NCBI RefSeq assembly: GCF_002211105.1
Contig: NZ_JPUA01000024.1
Coordinates: 1 to 32,289 of the forward strand
From: Halomonas campaniensis
GTDB taxonomy: Bacteria; Pseudomonadota; Gammaproteobacteria; Pseudomonadales; Halomonadaceae
DNA: 32,289 nucleotides
Direction: 5' to 3'
Shown here piece after piece: positions 15,997-24,563 of this stretch. The notes below the pieces were generated by a model. The model was not told where the DNA came from, made no database searches, and saw nothing but the letters and a program-made list of their open reading frames with translations. A program made the translations under genes and the position numbers. Position 1 is the first letter of the stretch; each line of letters opens with the position of its first letter.

Positions 15997-16417
15997 GCAC
16001 GATGACGATACGCTGGATATGGGGTTCGACGTTCCTGACGACGCTTTGGAGCACCTCGACCCGGAGATCCTCAAGAAATGGCCTCAAAGCCTAGCGGATA
16101 TGCTGAGCGTTGTTGAAGAGGCATTGATGAAGGCAGGAGAAGACCGCCACTGTGCCCGCCGACACGCTTTTACCATGGTGCGGGCCATCTCCAAGTTTGC
16201 AGGCGGTCGTAGCCTATACGTGGCCCAGGGCAAGCACTTAGAGCGAGCGCTGCGCGACCGCGCCCTGTGGGAACTGCACAACGGCCACAACGTTGAAGAG
16301 CTGGCGGAGCGTGCAGGCATTACCGTGGTGCAGGTCTATAACATCATCGCTGAGCAGCGCAAGCTAGCGCACTCCCGGCATCAATCCGATCTGTTCAACG
16401 AACCCGCGAACGGCTAA
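15989..16417 (+). CDS. mor: Mor/C-type transcription activator
   Basis: A 142-residue protein of the Mor family (Mu Mor is 129, C is 140). The acidic N-terminal dimerisation part leads to RRHAFTMVRAISKFAGGRSLYVAQG, and the C-terminal HTH NVEELAERAGITVVQVYNIIAEQRK closely resembles that of Mor and C. The start is a GTG with GAGGAG upstream, overlapping the previous gene by 8 bases. In Mu these proteins bind dyads near -43 and recruit RNA polymerase. No second member is seen in the window, so this one may serve both the middle and late promoters. Confidence 0.9.
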   Translation: MNRHDDDTLDMGFDVPDDALEHLDPEILKKWPQSLADMLSVVEEALMKAGEDRHCARRHAFTMVRAISKFAGGRSLYVAQGKHLERALRDRALWELHNGHNVEELAERAGITVVQVYNIIAEQRKLAHSRHQSDLFNEPANG

Positions 16418-16443
16418 GCTAGCTTCAAAATAAGGGGAACTTC

Positions 16444-16758
16444 ATGAAAGTAGCGCTAATTACCACTATCATCTGCACCACAATGCTTGCGGGATGTAAT
16501 CTGTTCGAGTCAGAAGAAGACAAGGCCAAAAAAGCTGTAGCCGAGCGATTAAGAGATCCAAGCTCAGCCCAGTTTAGAAATGTGAAAGGTGGTGAAAAAC
16601 GAGGAATGTATAACGTATGTGGTGAGGTGAACGGGAAAAATTCTTATGGCGCCTATGCTGGATACGAGCGCTTCGTCGCTAGTAATGGAGGTAAGGCTAT
16701 TTATCTTGAATCAGAATGGCCAACTTTTGAAGTTAGATGGATTACCGATTGCCCGTAA
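16444..16758 (+). CDS. Small lipoprotein, likely lysogenic-conversion cargo
   Basis: A 104-residue protein with a lipoprotein signal peptide (MKVALITTIICTTMLAGC; LAGC lipobox, cysteine 18). The mature part carries VAERLRDPSSAQFRNVKGG and an even-spaced pair of further cysteines (CGEVNG and the final DCP). It visibly uses more A+T-rich codons than its neighbours. With its own ribosome site (AGGGG) and a strong terminator after it, it looks like a moron: a cargo gene added between the activator and lysis modules. Function unknown; an envelope role in the lysogen is plausible. Confidence 0.8.
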   Translation: MKVALITTIICTTMLAGCNLFESEEDKAKKAVAERLRDPSSAQFRNVKGGEKRGMYNVCGEVNGKNSYGAYAGYERFVASNGGKAIYLESEWPTFEVRWITDCP

Positions 16759-16783
16759 TGACCGATAAGTTCAATCCAACCAA

Positions 16784-16810
16784 AACAAACCCGCCCCGGC
16801 GGGTTGTTTG
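16784..16810 (+). terminator. Terminator after the lipoprotein gene
   Basis: AACCCGCC (16788-16795) and GGCGGGTT (16798-16805) form a perfect stem, extended by CAAA/TTTG, followed by TTGTTTG. It separates the early region and lipoprotein gene from the late promoter that follows. Confidence 0.8.
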
Positions 16811-16825
16811 CTGTCTAGCCCCTGA

Positions 16826-16876
16826 AAAATCCCTAAAACGCTTTATTCCCAGCGCCCCGCGTTAACTCCCTATCCT
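16826..16876 (+). promoter_or_regulatory. Late promoter candidate ahead of the lysis cassette (Plys-like)
   Basis: The 26 bases 16826-16851 match 25207-25232 at 21 positions and contain the dyad TAAA-N4-TTTA (16834-16845). TATCCT at 16871-16876 is a possible -10 box. If so, the start would be near 16883 and the dyad centre near -43, where Mu Mor and C bind. No -35 box is visible, as expected of an activator-dependent promoter. The first lysis gene starts at 16929. Confidence 0.55.
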
Positions 16877-16928
16877 GAACCTCACTGCACTGTGCTTTTG
16901 CTCACCCCGCACGCAATGAGGCTACCTC

Positions 16929-17264
16929 GTGAACCTATCATCACTTTTTCAGAAGCTGCTCAACAAACTCCACATTGGCCCCAAACTACTCGATAAACTG
17001 CGCATTGGCCCCTGGCTGATCCTCGCTATTCTCACCACCATTGGCGTTGGCTGGTTCTACCCACACCAGTTGGGCGTGCTGCTCTGGTCGCTGACAAAGC
17101 TCTGCTGGGGTGCTTACCTGGGCTACTGGATCGACCGCTCGATATTCCCCTACGCCCGCCCCGGCAATCTCTTAGGGCTGCCCGCGAGTTCCCTTGGGCT
17201 GTTCATGCTTCGTCGCGCCATCATCATTGCCGCTGCTGTATTGGCCCTTGGCCTAGGAGTCTGA
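16929..17264 (+). CDS. Putative holin
   Basis: A 111-residue membrane protein from a GTG start. Three hydrophobic stretches (about residues 29-45, 48-68 and 96-110) suggest three membrane spans, with a basic N-terminal tail. It is the first gene after the late-promoter candidate and lies ahead of the lytic transglycosylase and spanin genes, which supports a holin role. The sequence motif YLGYWIDRSIFPYARP occurs in putative holins of Mu-like phages. An unexplained small duplication is seen near the N-terminus (KLHIGPKLLDKLRIGP). Confidence 0.78.
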   Translation: MNLSSLFQKLLNKLHIGPKLLDKLRIGPWLILAILTTIGVGWFYPHQLGVLLWSLTKLCWGAYLGYWIDRSIFPYARPGNLLGLPASSLGLFMLRRAIIIAAAVLALGLGV

Positions 17265-17265
17265 C

Positions 17266-17424
17266 ATGGGCGCCGATACCGCCGCTGAACTGCTGGCAGA
17301 GGGCGAGCGCCTTGTTGCTGAGATCGACTCCCTTGCCGCTGGCCCTAAGCGTTTAGCCGCCTACCTGCGCCTGCAAGATGTGGTCGAGCGTGCGGAATCG
17401 GCGCTCCAGGAGGAACGGTCATGA
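17266..17424 (+). CDS. Small ORF in the lysis cassette
   Basis: A 52-residue acidic helical protein starting one base after the holin stop, with TAGGAG upstream, and ending on an ATGA overlap with the next gene. It contains ELLAEGERLVAEIDSLAAGPKRLAAYLRLQDVVERAESAL, probably one long helix or coiled coil. The tight packing supports it; the role is unknown. Confidence 0.62.
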   Translation: MGADTAAELLAEGERLVAEIDSLAAGPKRLAAYLRLQDVVERAESALQEERS

Positions 17425-18077
17425 AGAACGATTTTAAAGCCTACCTGCGCACCAACTGCATCTGGATCGCAATGAGTCTGGTGCTGGCCACACTGCTAGT
17501 TCTCGAATCCTGCCAGCCAGCACACGCCCAGATCCCAAGCGCCGCAAACGGCTACCAGCGCGAGCTAACCCGCATCGTGCAACAGGAATGGGGCATGAAT
17601 GGCCGTGTGGCTGTACATGCCGCACAGATCCACCAGGAGAGTGGCTGGCGTTCCAACGTCAACAGCCCTGTGGGTGCGCAAGGGCTCAGCCAGTTCATGC
17701 CCAGCACCTCAAAGTGGATTGCGGAGATCTACCCCGACCTGGGCAGTGCCGCGCCGTATTCCCCCACCTGGGCCATGCGTGCTCAGGCCCGTTATAACAA
17801 GTGGCATTGGCAGCGGCTGGCTAATACTGCTGACGAATGCCAGCACTGGGCCATGGTGCTCAGCGCCTACAACGGCGGCCTGGGGTGGGTGAACCGAGAT
17901 AGACGCTTAGCGACCGCCGCCGGGGATAACCCCGGCGTTTGGTTTGGCAGCGTTGAGCGGTACACCAACCGCGCAGGCTGGGCCCTGCGGGAAAACCGCC
18001 ACTACGTGCGTCACATTCTGCTTGATCTCACACCCCGCTATGCGCGGGCAGGCTGGCAAGGGGGTGAACCATGCTGA
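17421..18077 (+). CDS. Lytic transglycosylase (endolysin)
   Basis: A 218-residue SLT-type lytic transglycosylase that cleaves the glycan strands of peptidoglycan. The catalytic glutamate is E73 in IHQESGWRSNVNS, followed by GAQGLSQFMPST and AYNGGLGWVNRD, the standard family motifs. Residues 12-30 are a hydrophobic N-terminal segment ending QPAHAQ, so it is exported by a cleavable signal or a signal-anchor-release segment. That means the holin may only trigger it rather than let it through. AGGAGG lies upstream of the start; the 3' end overlaps the Rz-like gene. Confidence 0.9.
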   Translation: MKNDFKAYLRTNCIWIAMSLVLATLLVLESCQPAHAQIPSAANGYQRELTRIVQQEWGMNGRVAVHAAQIHQESGWRSNVNSPVGAQGLSQFMPSTSKWIAEIYPDLGSAAPYSPTWAMRAQARYNKWHWQRLANTADECQHWAMVLSAYNGGLGWVNRDRRLATAAGDNPGVWFGSVERYTNRAGWALRENRHYVRHILLDLTPRYARAGWQGGEPC

Positions 18078-18424
18078 CCAAGGTCGGGCTGATCATAGTG
18101 GGTGTGCTGGTGATTGCCGTGATCATGCAATACCAGTACACCAGCCATTTAAAAGAGATGGTAGCCATCGAGCGCCAAGCCGCTGAAAACGCCCGGCAGC
18201 GCACCCAAGAGGCGCGTCAACAGACGTTAGAGGCATTGGGTGAGCTGGAGACAGCCGAGCGCCGCCGTCGCCTCGCCGAAGCCGATATTAAAGCGCTTCA
18301 AGAAGAACTGGCCGAGCAGGCCGAAGACTACAACATCCTGCGCCAGCGCATCCAGCGCTCACCAGCCAGCGACGACGGCCCCGTGGCCCCGGTGCTGCGC
18401 TCAACGTTGGAGTCGCTGCCATGA
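18071..18424 (+). CDS. Inner-membrane spanin (Rz-like)
   Basis: A 117-residue protein with one N-terminal membrane anchor (LTKVGLIIVGVLVIAVIM) and a long periplasmic coiled coil rich in Ala, Glu, Gln and Arg (about 28-108). This is the layout of i-spanins such as lambda Rz. The gene order endolysin-Rz-Rz1 supports it. The ATGA overlap with the next gene couples the two spanin partners. Confidence 0.85.
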   Translation: MLTKVGLIIVGVLVIAVIMQYQYTSHLKEMVAIERQAAENARQRTQEARQQTLEALGELETAERRRRLAEADIKALQEELAEQAEDYNILRQRIQRSPASDDGPVAPVLRSTLESLP

Positions 18425-18723
18425 GCCTAAGAACCATCGTGATCCTAGGCGTTGGGGCAGCGCTGTCCGCCTGCGGCAGCACACCGCCCGAACCACCACC
18501 GCCACCGCCTTCTATCAACGTTTACAGCTGTGCCACGCCAGCGGGCATGACAGAGCGCGAAGACTCGCCGCTGGTGCCTGCTGGCGACTACACACAGCAG
18601 GACGTGGCGCTCTACATCACCGCGCTACACCAATGGGGAACGCGGGGTTGGCTCAAAGTAGCCCGCGCCCGCGAACACGCCGATAAGTGCGCAAAAAGCG
18701 CCGACGACGATGACAACGACTAA
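18421..18723 (+). CDS. Outer-membrane spanin (Rz1-like lipoprotein)
   Basis: A 100-residue lipoprotein: signal peptide with LSAC lipobox (cysteine 18) followed by a proline run (TPPEPPPPPP), typical of Rz1-type o-spanins. It would bridge to the Rz-like protein and fuse inner and outer membranes at lysis. Unlike lambda, Rz1 here is a separate downstream gene rather than nested in Rz. The acidic tail (SADDDDND) is unusual. Confidence 0.85.
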   Translation: MSLRTIVILGVGAALSACGSTPPEPPPPPPSINVYSCATPAGMTEREDSPLVPAGDYTQQDVALYITALHQWGTRGWLKVARAREHADKCAKSADDDDND

Positions 18724-18733
18724 GGGGGACATC

Positions 18734-19081
18734 GTGGAACCGATTAACTGGTCTGCCGCGAAGGTGGCATTTGACGTAATACAAGCGATCTTCACCGGCG
18801 CGGTGGCGGTGTACGTGTACTTGATCAACAAGCATCGCGCTAGCCAAACCGCCATCAAAACGACCAACAAGCGCATCGATAGCGTCGAGAAAAAAGTCGA
18901 CAGCCTAGAGCACCAACTCGAACGCCTGCCCAATCACGAAGACCTAAACAAGCTACAAGAGCAGATGACGCAAACCAATCTGCTGCTAGCTGAAATCAGT
19001 GCCAGTCAAAAGGCCATGGCGCGCCAGGTGAACCGTATGGATGACTACTTAATGAATAATCAGCCGCGAGGGGGTCACTGA
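18734..19081 (+). CDS. DUF2730 family protein (Mu gp25-like)
   Basis: A 115-residue protein with one membrane segment (AFDVIQAIFTGAVAVYVYLI) and a coiled coil (KTTNKRIDSVEKKVDSLEHQLERLP...). GTG at 18734 with AAGGGGGA six bases upstream was chosen; an ATG at 18710 would overlap the Rz1 gene by 14 bases. This matches DUF2730 proteins found after the lysis genes of Mu-like phages. Function unknown. Confidence 0.8.
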   Translation: MEPINWSAAKVAFDVIQAIFTGAVAVYVYLINKHRASQTAIKTTNKRIDSVEKKVDSLEHQLERLPNHEDLNKLQEQMTQTNLLLAEISASQKAMARQVNRMDDYLMNNQPRGGH

Positions 19082-19380
19082 TGGACTACAACGACTTTCA
19101 AACAGGAGGCCGCCGCCTGTGCATTCTGCGCATTCTGGCGCGTCGTAATCAGTTCACCACCAATGAGTACTCACTCAACGATGAGCTGAAAGGCGCCTAT
19201 GGTCATATCGTCAGTTCCGATCGGCTGCACAACGACCTGGCCTGGCTGGATGAACAAGATCTTGTGATTCTCCAACGCCCTCGTGCAGGCTGGATTTTGA
19301 CCCTAACAGCCCGTGGTAGTGATGTGGCTAACGGCTTGGCAGAAGTGCCGGGTGTTGAAAAACCGCGCCCAGGAGCATAA
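19081..19380 (+). CDS. Mu gp26-like protein
   Basis: A 99-residue protein starting on the TGATG overlap with its predecessor. The pattern ILRILARRNQFTTNEYSLNDELKGAYGHIVSSDRLHNDLAWLDEQDLV...GWILTLTARGSDVANG is a winged-helix-like fold (often named ArsR-like in Mu-type phages). It lies where Mu has gp26, just before the terminase genes. Confidence 0.8.
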   Translation: MDYNDFQTGGRRLCILRILARRNQFTTNEYSLNDELKGAYGHIVSSDRLHNDLAWLDEQDLVILQRPRAGWILTLTARGSDVANGLAEVPGVEKPRPGA

Positions 19381-19384
19381 GGCC

Positions 19385-19933
19385 ATGGCCCCACGCAATA
19401 AGGTGTTTAGCCTGCCTCAAGAGGTGCGCGAAGAGCTGAACGAAAAGCTCGTAAGCTCAGGCTTCCAGGGCTATGAAGGGCTTGCCGCCTGGCTAACCGA
19501 TAGGGGCTTTCAAGTCTCGCGTAGTTCTGTTCAGCGCTATGGTCAGGATCTTCAAGAAGAGTTCGAGGAGGCCATGGGCAGCGTGCGCCGTACTACCGAA
19601 ATGGCCAAGGCCATGGCCGATGCGGTGGAAGACGACGAAGGCAACCTGATCGACGCCACGGCGCGGATCGTTCAAGAGCAGCTGCTACGGGTATCGCTTG
19701 AGCTAAGGAAGGCGGAGTCAAACCCGGAAGACATTACTCATAACCTGGGCAAGATATCAAAAGCCCTGTCGAGCTTAGGGCGCGTCTCCATCGCCCAGAA
19801 GAAACACGCCAGGGAGATCCGTACCGAAGTGCTTCAAGAAGCGGCCAACCGCGTAGATGCGGCTGCACAAGCAAAAGGCCTTAGCGCGGAAGATGCTAAG
19901 TTCTGGCGCGAGCAAGTGCTGATGGGGATGTAA
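19385..19933 (+). CDS. DUF3486 family protein, probable small terminase (Mu gp27-like)
   Basis: A 182-residue helical protein. The N-terminus (KVFSLPQEVREELNEKLVSSGFQGYEGLAAWLTDRGFQVSRSSVQRYGQDLQEEFEEA) is the DUF3486 signature with a DNA-binding-like helical unit. It lies directly before the large terminase, as Mu gp27 does, and is probably the small terminase subunit that recognises packaging DNA. The ATG at 19385 was chosen over upstream starts inside the previous gene. Confidence 0.87.
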   Translation: MAPRNKVFSLPQEVREELNEKLVSSGFQGYEGLAAWLTDRGFQVSRSSVQRYGQDLQEEFEEAMGSVRRTTEMAKAMADAVEDDEGNLIDATARIVQEQLLRVSLELRKAESNPEDITHNLGKISKALSSLGRVSIAQKKHAREIRTEVLQEAANRVDAAAQAKGLSAEDAKFWREQVLMGM

Positions 19934-19936
19934 TCA

Positions 19937-21631
19937 ATGACCATGCCAGCACCGCTCCCAGATACTCAACGGGTAGTTGATTGGGATGAGCTACCGGAGC
20001 GCGCCCGACAGATTCCCACGAACTTTAATCCACTCGCTGAAGGTGTGCTTATGTCACATCAAAGCGACTGGATTCGCATGCAGCAAGGGCTAGATATTGC
20101 AGTTTGCGAGAAAGGTCGCCGCACCGGCATTACCTTTGCCCAGGCGTTAACCGACACGATCACGGCGGCCTCTTCAAAAGAAGCAGGTGGCGACAATATT
20201 TTTTACATCGCCGATACCAGGGAAAAAGGCCTGGAATACATTGGCTATGCTGGGAAGTTCGCAACGATCATTGCGCGTGGCCAAGCCACCATGATCGAAC
20301 AACACATCTTTGAAGACCAACTGCCCGATGGTGGCAGCCGACAAATACAGGCCTTTCGAGTGCGTTTCGCCAGTGGCTTTCGCATCACTGTACTGTCCTC
20401 ACGTCCTGAGAATATCCACGGCTTGCAGGGCAAGGTGAGAATCGACGAAGCGGCGCTACATAAAAATGTCTCTCACTTGCTTGAATCCGCCACGGCGCTC
20501 CTCATCTGGGGTGGCAGCATCGTCATTTGGTCAACACACCGTGGGAAGAAAAACGCGTTCTATCAGCTGGTAGAAGACGTGCGTGCAGGCCGTTATGGAA
20601 AGAACGCTAAGGCTACCCGCATCTCATTCGATGATGCCGTCACGAATGGTCTCTATGAGCGGGTTTGCGTTATGCGAGGCATAGAGCCAACGCTGGAAGG
20701 AAAGCGAGACTGGTATGAAGCCATTCGCTCTGCTTATGGCCCACGCAAAGCCGCCATGCGAGAAGAGCTAGACGTTATCCCACGTGACGGTGAAGGGTCA
20801 GCAATCCCGTCTGTTTGGATTGAGCAGGCCATGCCTGAAGTGCGGCCCGTGCTGCGTATCGTCTTTGATGACGACTTCCCAAAACGCAGTGAACGTGACC
20901 GTGAGGCTTGGTGCGATAAGTGGATAGCCGCCAATCTGGCGCCGGTACTGAGTGAAGCGATGAACCGTTTCACTGGGCGCTGGGCAATAGGAATGGACTT
21001 TGCGCGCCACCGCCACTTTTCGGTGATCACGCCTGCCAAGGTTAACCAGGAACTGAGCCGACACGCCCCGTTTCTGATCGAACTCGCCAACGCCCCCACC
21101 CGCCAGCAAGAGCAAATACTCTGGTTCATGCTGGATAAGCTTACTAACTGGACGTTTGCAGGCGACGCCACAGGCCCAGGCCAAACGCTGATGGAGTACA
21201 CCGGCGACCGATATGGGCGTGCAGAACTCAATCCCGACAACGGCTCCTATTCAGGTGGCCCAGTGCATGAAGTCTCACTGTCGCGTAAGTGGTACGGCGA
21301 GTGGATGAGCAAATACATCTCGTTGTTCGAAGACGGCTTTATCACTATGCCCAGGGATGCCTCGTTAGAGGATGACCACCGCGCTGTTGAGTACGTCGAT
21401 GGCATACCGATGGTGCCGCGTATTGAGCGTAAAGACCTAAAAGACGCCGACCTGGTACGCCACGGTGATGGTGCAATCGCTGGTGCGCTGATGAACTTTG
21501 CAGCAACCAACCCATCAGGCGGATTGATTGAATTCACCCCCGCGCCCCTACCTGGCAGCCGCCAGGACGACGACAGCGATAACGACGACATTGAACACGC
21601 CGGATTCGGCATAGGAGGCGGCGCATGGTAA
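19937..21631 (+). CDS. Terminase large subunit (Mu gp28-like)
   Basis: A 564-residue packaging motor. The ATPase part shows a Walker-A-like loop EKGRRTGIT (58-66) and Walker B VRIDE (166-170), then a coupling motif near STHRG. The nuclease part starts near residue 350 with WAIGMDFAR (metal-binding aspartate) and includes FAGDATGPGQT. The C-terminus is acidic (DDDSDNDD). In Mu-like phages it packages from within host DNA at the phage left end. The 3' end overlaps the portal gene by 7 bases. Confidence 0.93.
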   Translation: MTMPAPLPDTQRVVDWDELPERARQIPTNFNPLAEGVLMSHQSDWIRMQQGLDIAVCEKGRRTGITFAQALTDTITAASSKEAGGDNIFYIADTREKGLEYIGYAGKFATIIARGQATMIEQHIFEDQLPDGGSRQIQAFRVRFASGFRITVLSSRPENIHGLQGKVRIDEAALHKNVSHLLESATALLIWGGSIVIWSTHRGKKNAFYQLVEDVRAGRYGKNAKATRISFDDAVTNGLYERVCVMRGIEPTLEGKRDWYEAIRSAYGPRKAAMREELDVIPRDGEGSAIPSVWIEQAMPEVRPVLRIVFDDDFPKRSERDREAWCDKWIAANLAPVLSEAMNRFTGRWAIGMDFARHRHFSVITPAKVNQELSRHAPFLIELANAPTRQQEQILWFMLDKLTNWTFAGDATGPGQTLMEYTGDRYGRAELNPDNGSYSGGPVHEVSLSRKWYGEWMSKYISLFEDGFITMPRDASLEDDHRAVEYVDGIPMVPRIERKDLKDADLVRHGDGAIAGALMNFAATNPSGGLIEFTPAPLPGSRQDDDSDNDDIEHAGFGIGGGAW

Positions 21632-23217
21632 GCCCCACGAAGAAGTATCGGCGCAACTTGATCAAGCCCAATAATCAAGCGCTAAAAGAACAGCAAACCA
21701 ACGACGCTCGCATCGGCCAGCTCAAGCGCGAATTTGCCGAGCACCCCACGAAAGGGCTCACACCTGCGCGGTTGTACCAGATCCTCGAAGCCGCCGAGCA
21801 AGGCGACCTCAAAGCACAGTCTGAACTCTTTGACGATATGGAAGAGAAAGACGCGCAGATCGGAGCCGACCTGGGCAAACGCCGTCAGCTAGCGGCAGAG
21901 CTAGAGTGGCAGATCGTGCCGCCGGACGGTGCTAACGCCCAGGAAAAGAAAGCCGCCGAGCAAGCGGCGGAAGTGTTCTCGGGCATTGAGGTTGAGGATC
22001 TTATTCTGGACTTGGGTACCGGCATCGGACACGGCTGGGCAAACCTTGAACTGCCATGGCAGCGCGATGGCGCACTGCGCTACATTGAGCAGCCCACGCT
22101 ACGCCCACACTCCTGGTTCCGCTTGCATCCAGACGACCAAAACTGCATCACCCTGCGCGACCACACTGCTACAGGTGCCGAGCTATGGCCACTCGGCTGG
22201 GTTCAGCACCGCCACCGCGCTAAATCCGGCTACGTGGCCCGCATGGGGCTACACCGCATGCTAGCGTGGCCTTACCTATTCCAGAATTACGCCCTGGGGG
22301 ATCTCGCCCAGCTGCTGGAAATCTATGGACTGCCAGCCCGCATCGGTACGTACCCACGAAACGCCACCGAAAAAGAGAAAGCCACGCTGCTACGCGCTGT
22401 GGTTACCCTCGGTCAAAACGCGGCGGGCATCATCCCCGAAGGCATGGGCATTGAGTTCAAGGAAGCCGCTGGCAGGGGAGCGTCTGCGGATCTCTACAAA
22501 ACGATGATGGACTGGTGCGAGCGCGCCAAAGCCAAGGCCATATTGGGCGGCACACTCACCAGCGGTACCGGCGAAGGCACGAACACCAACGCGCTGGGCA
22601 ATGTTCACGAGCGTGGGCAAACCAGCCTGATCCGCTCCGATGTGCGTCAGTATGCGGGCAGTATCGGCAAACAAATTCTGTGGCCTATGGCCGCGCTCAA
22701 CTACGGCATTGATAAGCCCAGCCGCGCCCCGCGTTTTTACTTGGATTGTGGCGAAACCGAGGATCTCGAACGCCTCTCAAAGAGCCTGCCCACCATTGTG
22801 GACATGGGCGTGAAAGTGCCCATGTGGTGGTTCCATGAGAAAAGCGGCATCCCAAAAGCAGCCAAAGACGAAGAGGTGCTGATGCCAAAGGCAGCGCCAA
22901 GCCCGTTTATGGGTGCATTACGGCAACTGCCAGCGCCCCCACGCCTGGCGGCGCTACGGCAAGACGTGCAGCCGATGACGCCCGCTGATGCACTGGCCGA
23001 ACAGATGCAGCGCCAAGGCCAGGGTGACATCGTTGAATGGCTAGCGCGTATCGAGGCCATGCTCGACAGCGCCGAGAGCCTGGAGGAGTTCCGCGAAATG
23101 CTCATGGCCGCCCAGCCGGAACTGGAAGAAGCGGGGCTGGGTGAAATGATTGGCGATGCCCTCACGGCAGCACAGGCCGCAGGCCGTAGCGACATCGAGG
23201 ACGCCGCCGATGAGTGA
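21625..23217 (+). CDS. Portal protein (DUF935, Mu gp29-like)
   Basis: A 530-residue protein matching the DUF935 portal family: LTPARLYQILEAAEQGDLKAQSELFDDMEEKDAQIGADLGKRRQ near the N-terminus, then LPWQRDG, a GLHRMLAWPYLFQNYALGDLAQLLEIYGLPARIGTYP stretch and LGGTLTSGTGEG. It forms the twelve-part ring through which DNA enters the head. The C-terminal 90 residues are Ala/Gln/Glu-rich. Overlaps the next gene by 8 bases. Confidence 0.93.
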   Translation: MVSPTKKYRRNLIKPNNQALKEQQTNDARIGQLKREFAEHPTKGLTPARLYQILEAAEQGDLKAQSELFDDMEEKDAQIGADLGKRRQLAAELEWQIVPPDGANAQEKKAAEQAAEVFSGIEVEDLILDLGTGIGHGWANLELPWQRDGALRYIEQPTLRPHSWFRLHPDDQNCITLRDHTATGAELWPLGWVQHRHRAKSGYVARMGLHRMLAWPYLFQNYALGDLAQLLEIYGLPARIGTYPRNATEKEKATLLRAVVTLGQNAAGIIPEGMGIEFKEAAGRGASADLYKTMMDWCERAKAKAILGGTLTSGTGEGTNTNALGNVHERGQTSLIRSDVRQYAGSIGKQILWPMAALNYGIDKPSRAPRFYLDCGETEDLERLSKSLPTIVDMGVKVPMWWFHEKSGIPKAAKDEEVLMPKAAPSPFMGALRQLPAPPRLAALRQDVQPMTPADALAEQMQRQGQGDIVEWLARIEAMLDSAESLEEFREMLMAAQPELEEAGLGEMIGDALTAAQAAGRSDIEDAADE

Positions 23218-24466
23218 ACCGTCGCTGTCGGTGGTGATGAACCGCCCCTTTAATGAGCAAACGGCATTCTTTCGCCAGAAGCTGGGCAACTTGGTGGCCA
23301 CTGCCCGGTGGGATGACCTTACCCGCAGCGAGCACGATGCAGGCTTCATGATTGCCGGGGCGACGAAAGCGGATTTACTCAGCGACATTGCCACCGCCGT
23401 AGACCGCACCATCACTGAAGGTAAGGGTATTGGGGAATTTCGCCGCGACTTTCGCAGCATTGTAGAGAAGAACGGCTGGCATGGCTGGACAGGCGAAGGC
23501 ACTGCCGCCGGTCGGGCCTGGCGTACCCGCGTCATTTACCGCACCAATGCTCAAACCAGCTATGCCGCTGGCCGCTTCGCCCAGTTGCGCGAGGGGAACT
23601 TTACCTTCTGGATCTACCGCCATAACGACAGCGTCCGTAATCCACGCCGTGAACATCTTGGATGGGATGGCCTAACGCTACCGGCTGATCACCCGTTTTG
23701 GGCCACTCACTACCCACCCAATGGATGGGGCTGCCGGTGCTATGTAGTAGGTGCCCGGCGGGAATCTATTGCACGGCGCATGGGCGGTGATCCCGATAAA
23801 GCCCTGCCAGAAGGCTGGGACGCGACCGATCCCAGCACCGGCGCACCGGCGGGCATTGGTCAAGGCTGGGACTATGCGCCCGGTGCCAGCGTTAACCGCA
23901 CCGTGAGCACCATGGCGGAAAAGGTGCGCCACTGGGATTACCAAATTGCCAAAGGCTACATGCAGGGTGTGCCTGAGCAGGTGCGCGACCAGTTAGCGAC
24001 CAGCTATCGCTCATTACCTTCTGTAGGTGACGACGCCCGGCGTTATGCCCAGCGGGTACTCAACGGTACCGAGCCAGAACGCCTGGAGCCTGTGCGTACC
24101 CTGGGGCTACTCACCACGCGAGATACGGCGCAAGTAGCCGACATCAAGGGGCAAGACGTCAACGGCTTCGATTACTCGATTGACCCGTTCGTAGTGAAGC
24201 ACGTGCAAGAGCGCCACGGCGGAGAAGCGGAACGCCAGCGCGGCCAACGCCCTGTCACGCCCAACGACTACGCGCTATTGCCGCAGCTATTGAACGAAGG
24301 GGAAGCACTGGTGGATGCCGGGGAATCACGCGCCACCAACACAGCGCAAGTACGCCGGGAGCTAACGATTAACGGGGAAACGTTCGTGGCTATCTTTGAG
24401 ATCCGCCGCAAGCGCCGTACACTGGCCTTACAGACGTTCTATATCCGCACAGGCGCGGGTGACTAG
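23210..24466 (+). CDS. F: Head morphogenesis protein (Mu gpF-like) with extra C-terminal nuclease-like domain
   Basis: A 418-residue protein. Residues about 85-200 are the Mu-F minor head domain (WRTRVIYRTNAQTSYAAGRFAQL ... HPFWATHYPPNGWGCRC). From about residue 297 a separate domain begins (LGLLTTRDTAQVADIKGQDV ... VKHVQERHG ... PVTPNDYALLPQLLNEGE ... NGETFVAIFEIRRKRRTLALQTFYIR). This pattern resembles the phage Barnase-EndoU-ColicinE5/D-RelE-like (PBECR) domains fused to gpF in other phages. If so, the head may carry an injected RNase-type effector. The start at 23210 was chosen over 23150, which lies inside the portal gene. Confidence 0.88.
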   Translation: MSEPSLSVVMNRPFNEQTAFFRQKLGNLVATARWDDLTRSEHDAGFMIAGATKADLLSDIATAVDRTITEGKGIGEFRRDFRSIVEKNGWHGWTGEGTAAGRAWRTRVIYRTNAQTSYAAGRFAQLREGNFTFWIYRHNDSVRNPRREHLGWDGLTLPADHPFWATHYPPNGWGCRCYVVGARRESIARRMGGDPDKALPEGWDATDPSTGAPAGIGQGWDYAPGASVNRTVSTMAEKVRHWDYQIAKGYMQGVPEQVRDQLATSYRSLPSVGDDARRYAQRVLNGTEPERLEPVRTLGLLTTRDTAQVADIKGQDVNGFDYSIDPFVVKHVQERHGGEAERQRGQRPVTPNDYALLPQLLNEGEALVDAGESRATNTAQVRRELTINGETFVAIFEIRRKRRTLALQTFYIRTGAGD

Positions 24467-24563
24467 ATGAGAATTCGAACCCGCCCTCAGCCTAACGTCC
24501 GTAACGCTTCATGGCATGAGCCACAACGGTTTGATGCACGGGTTCGATAACAGGAGTATAGCC

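Noticed and set aside
24467..24563. A tRNA-like T-arm sequence (GGTTCGAATTC on the - strand near 24472-24483)
   Set aside because: Only the T-loop-like stretch is there; no acceptor, anticodon or D arm can be folded around it, so it is not called a tRNA.
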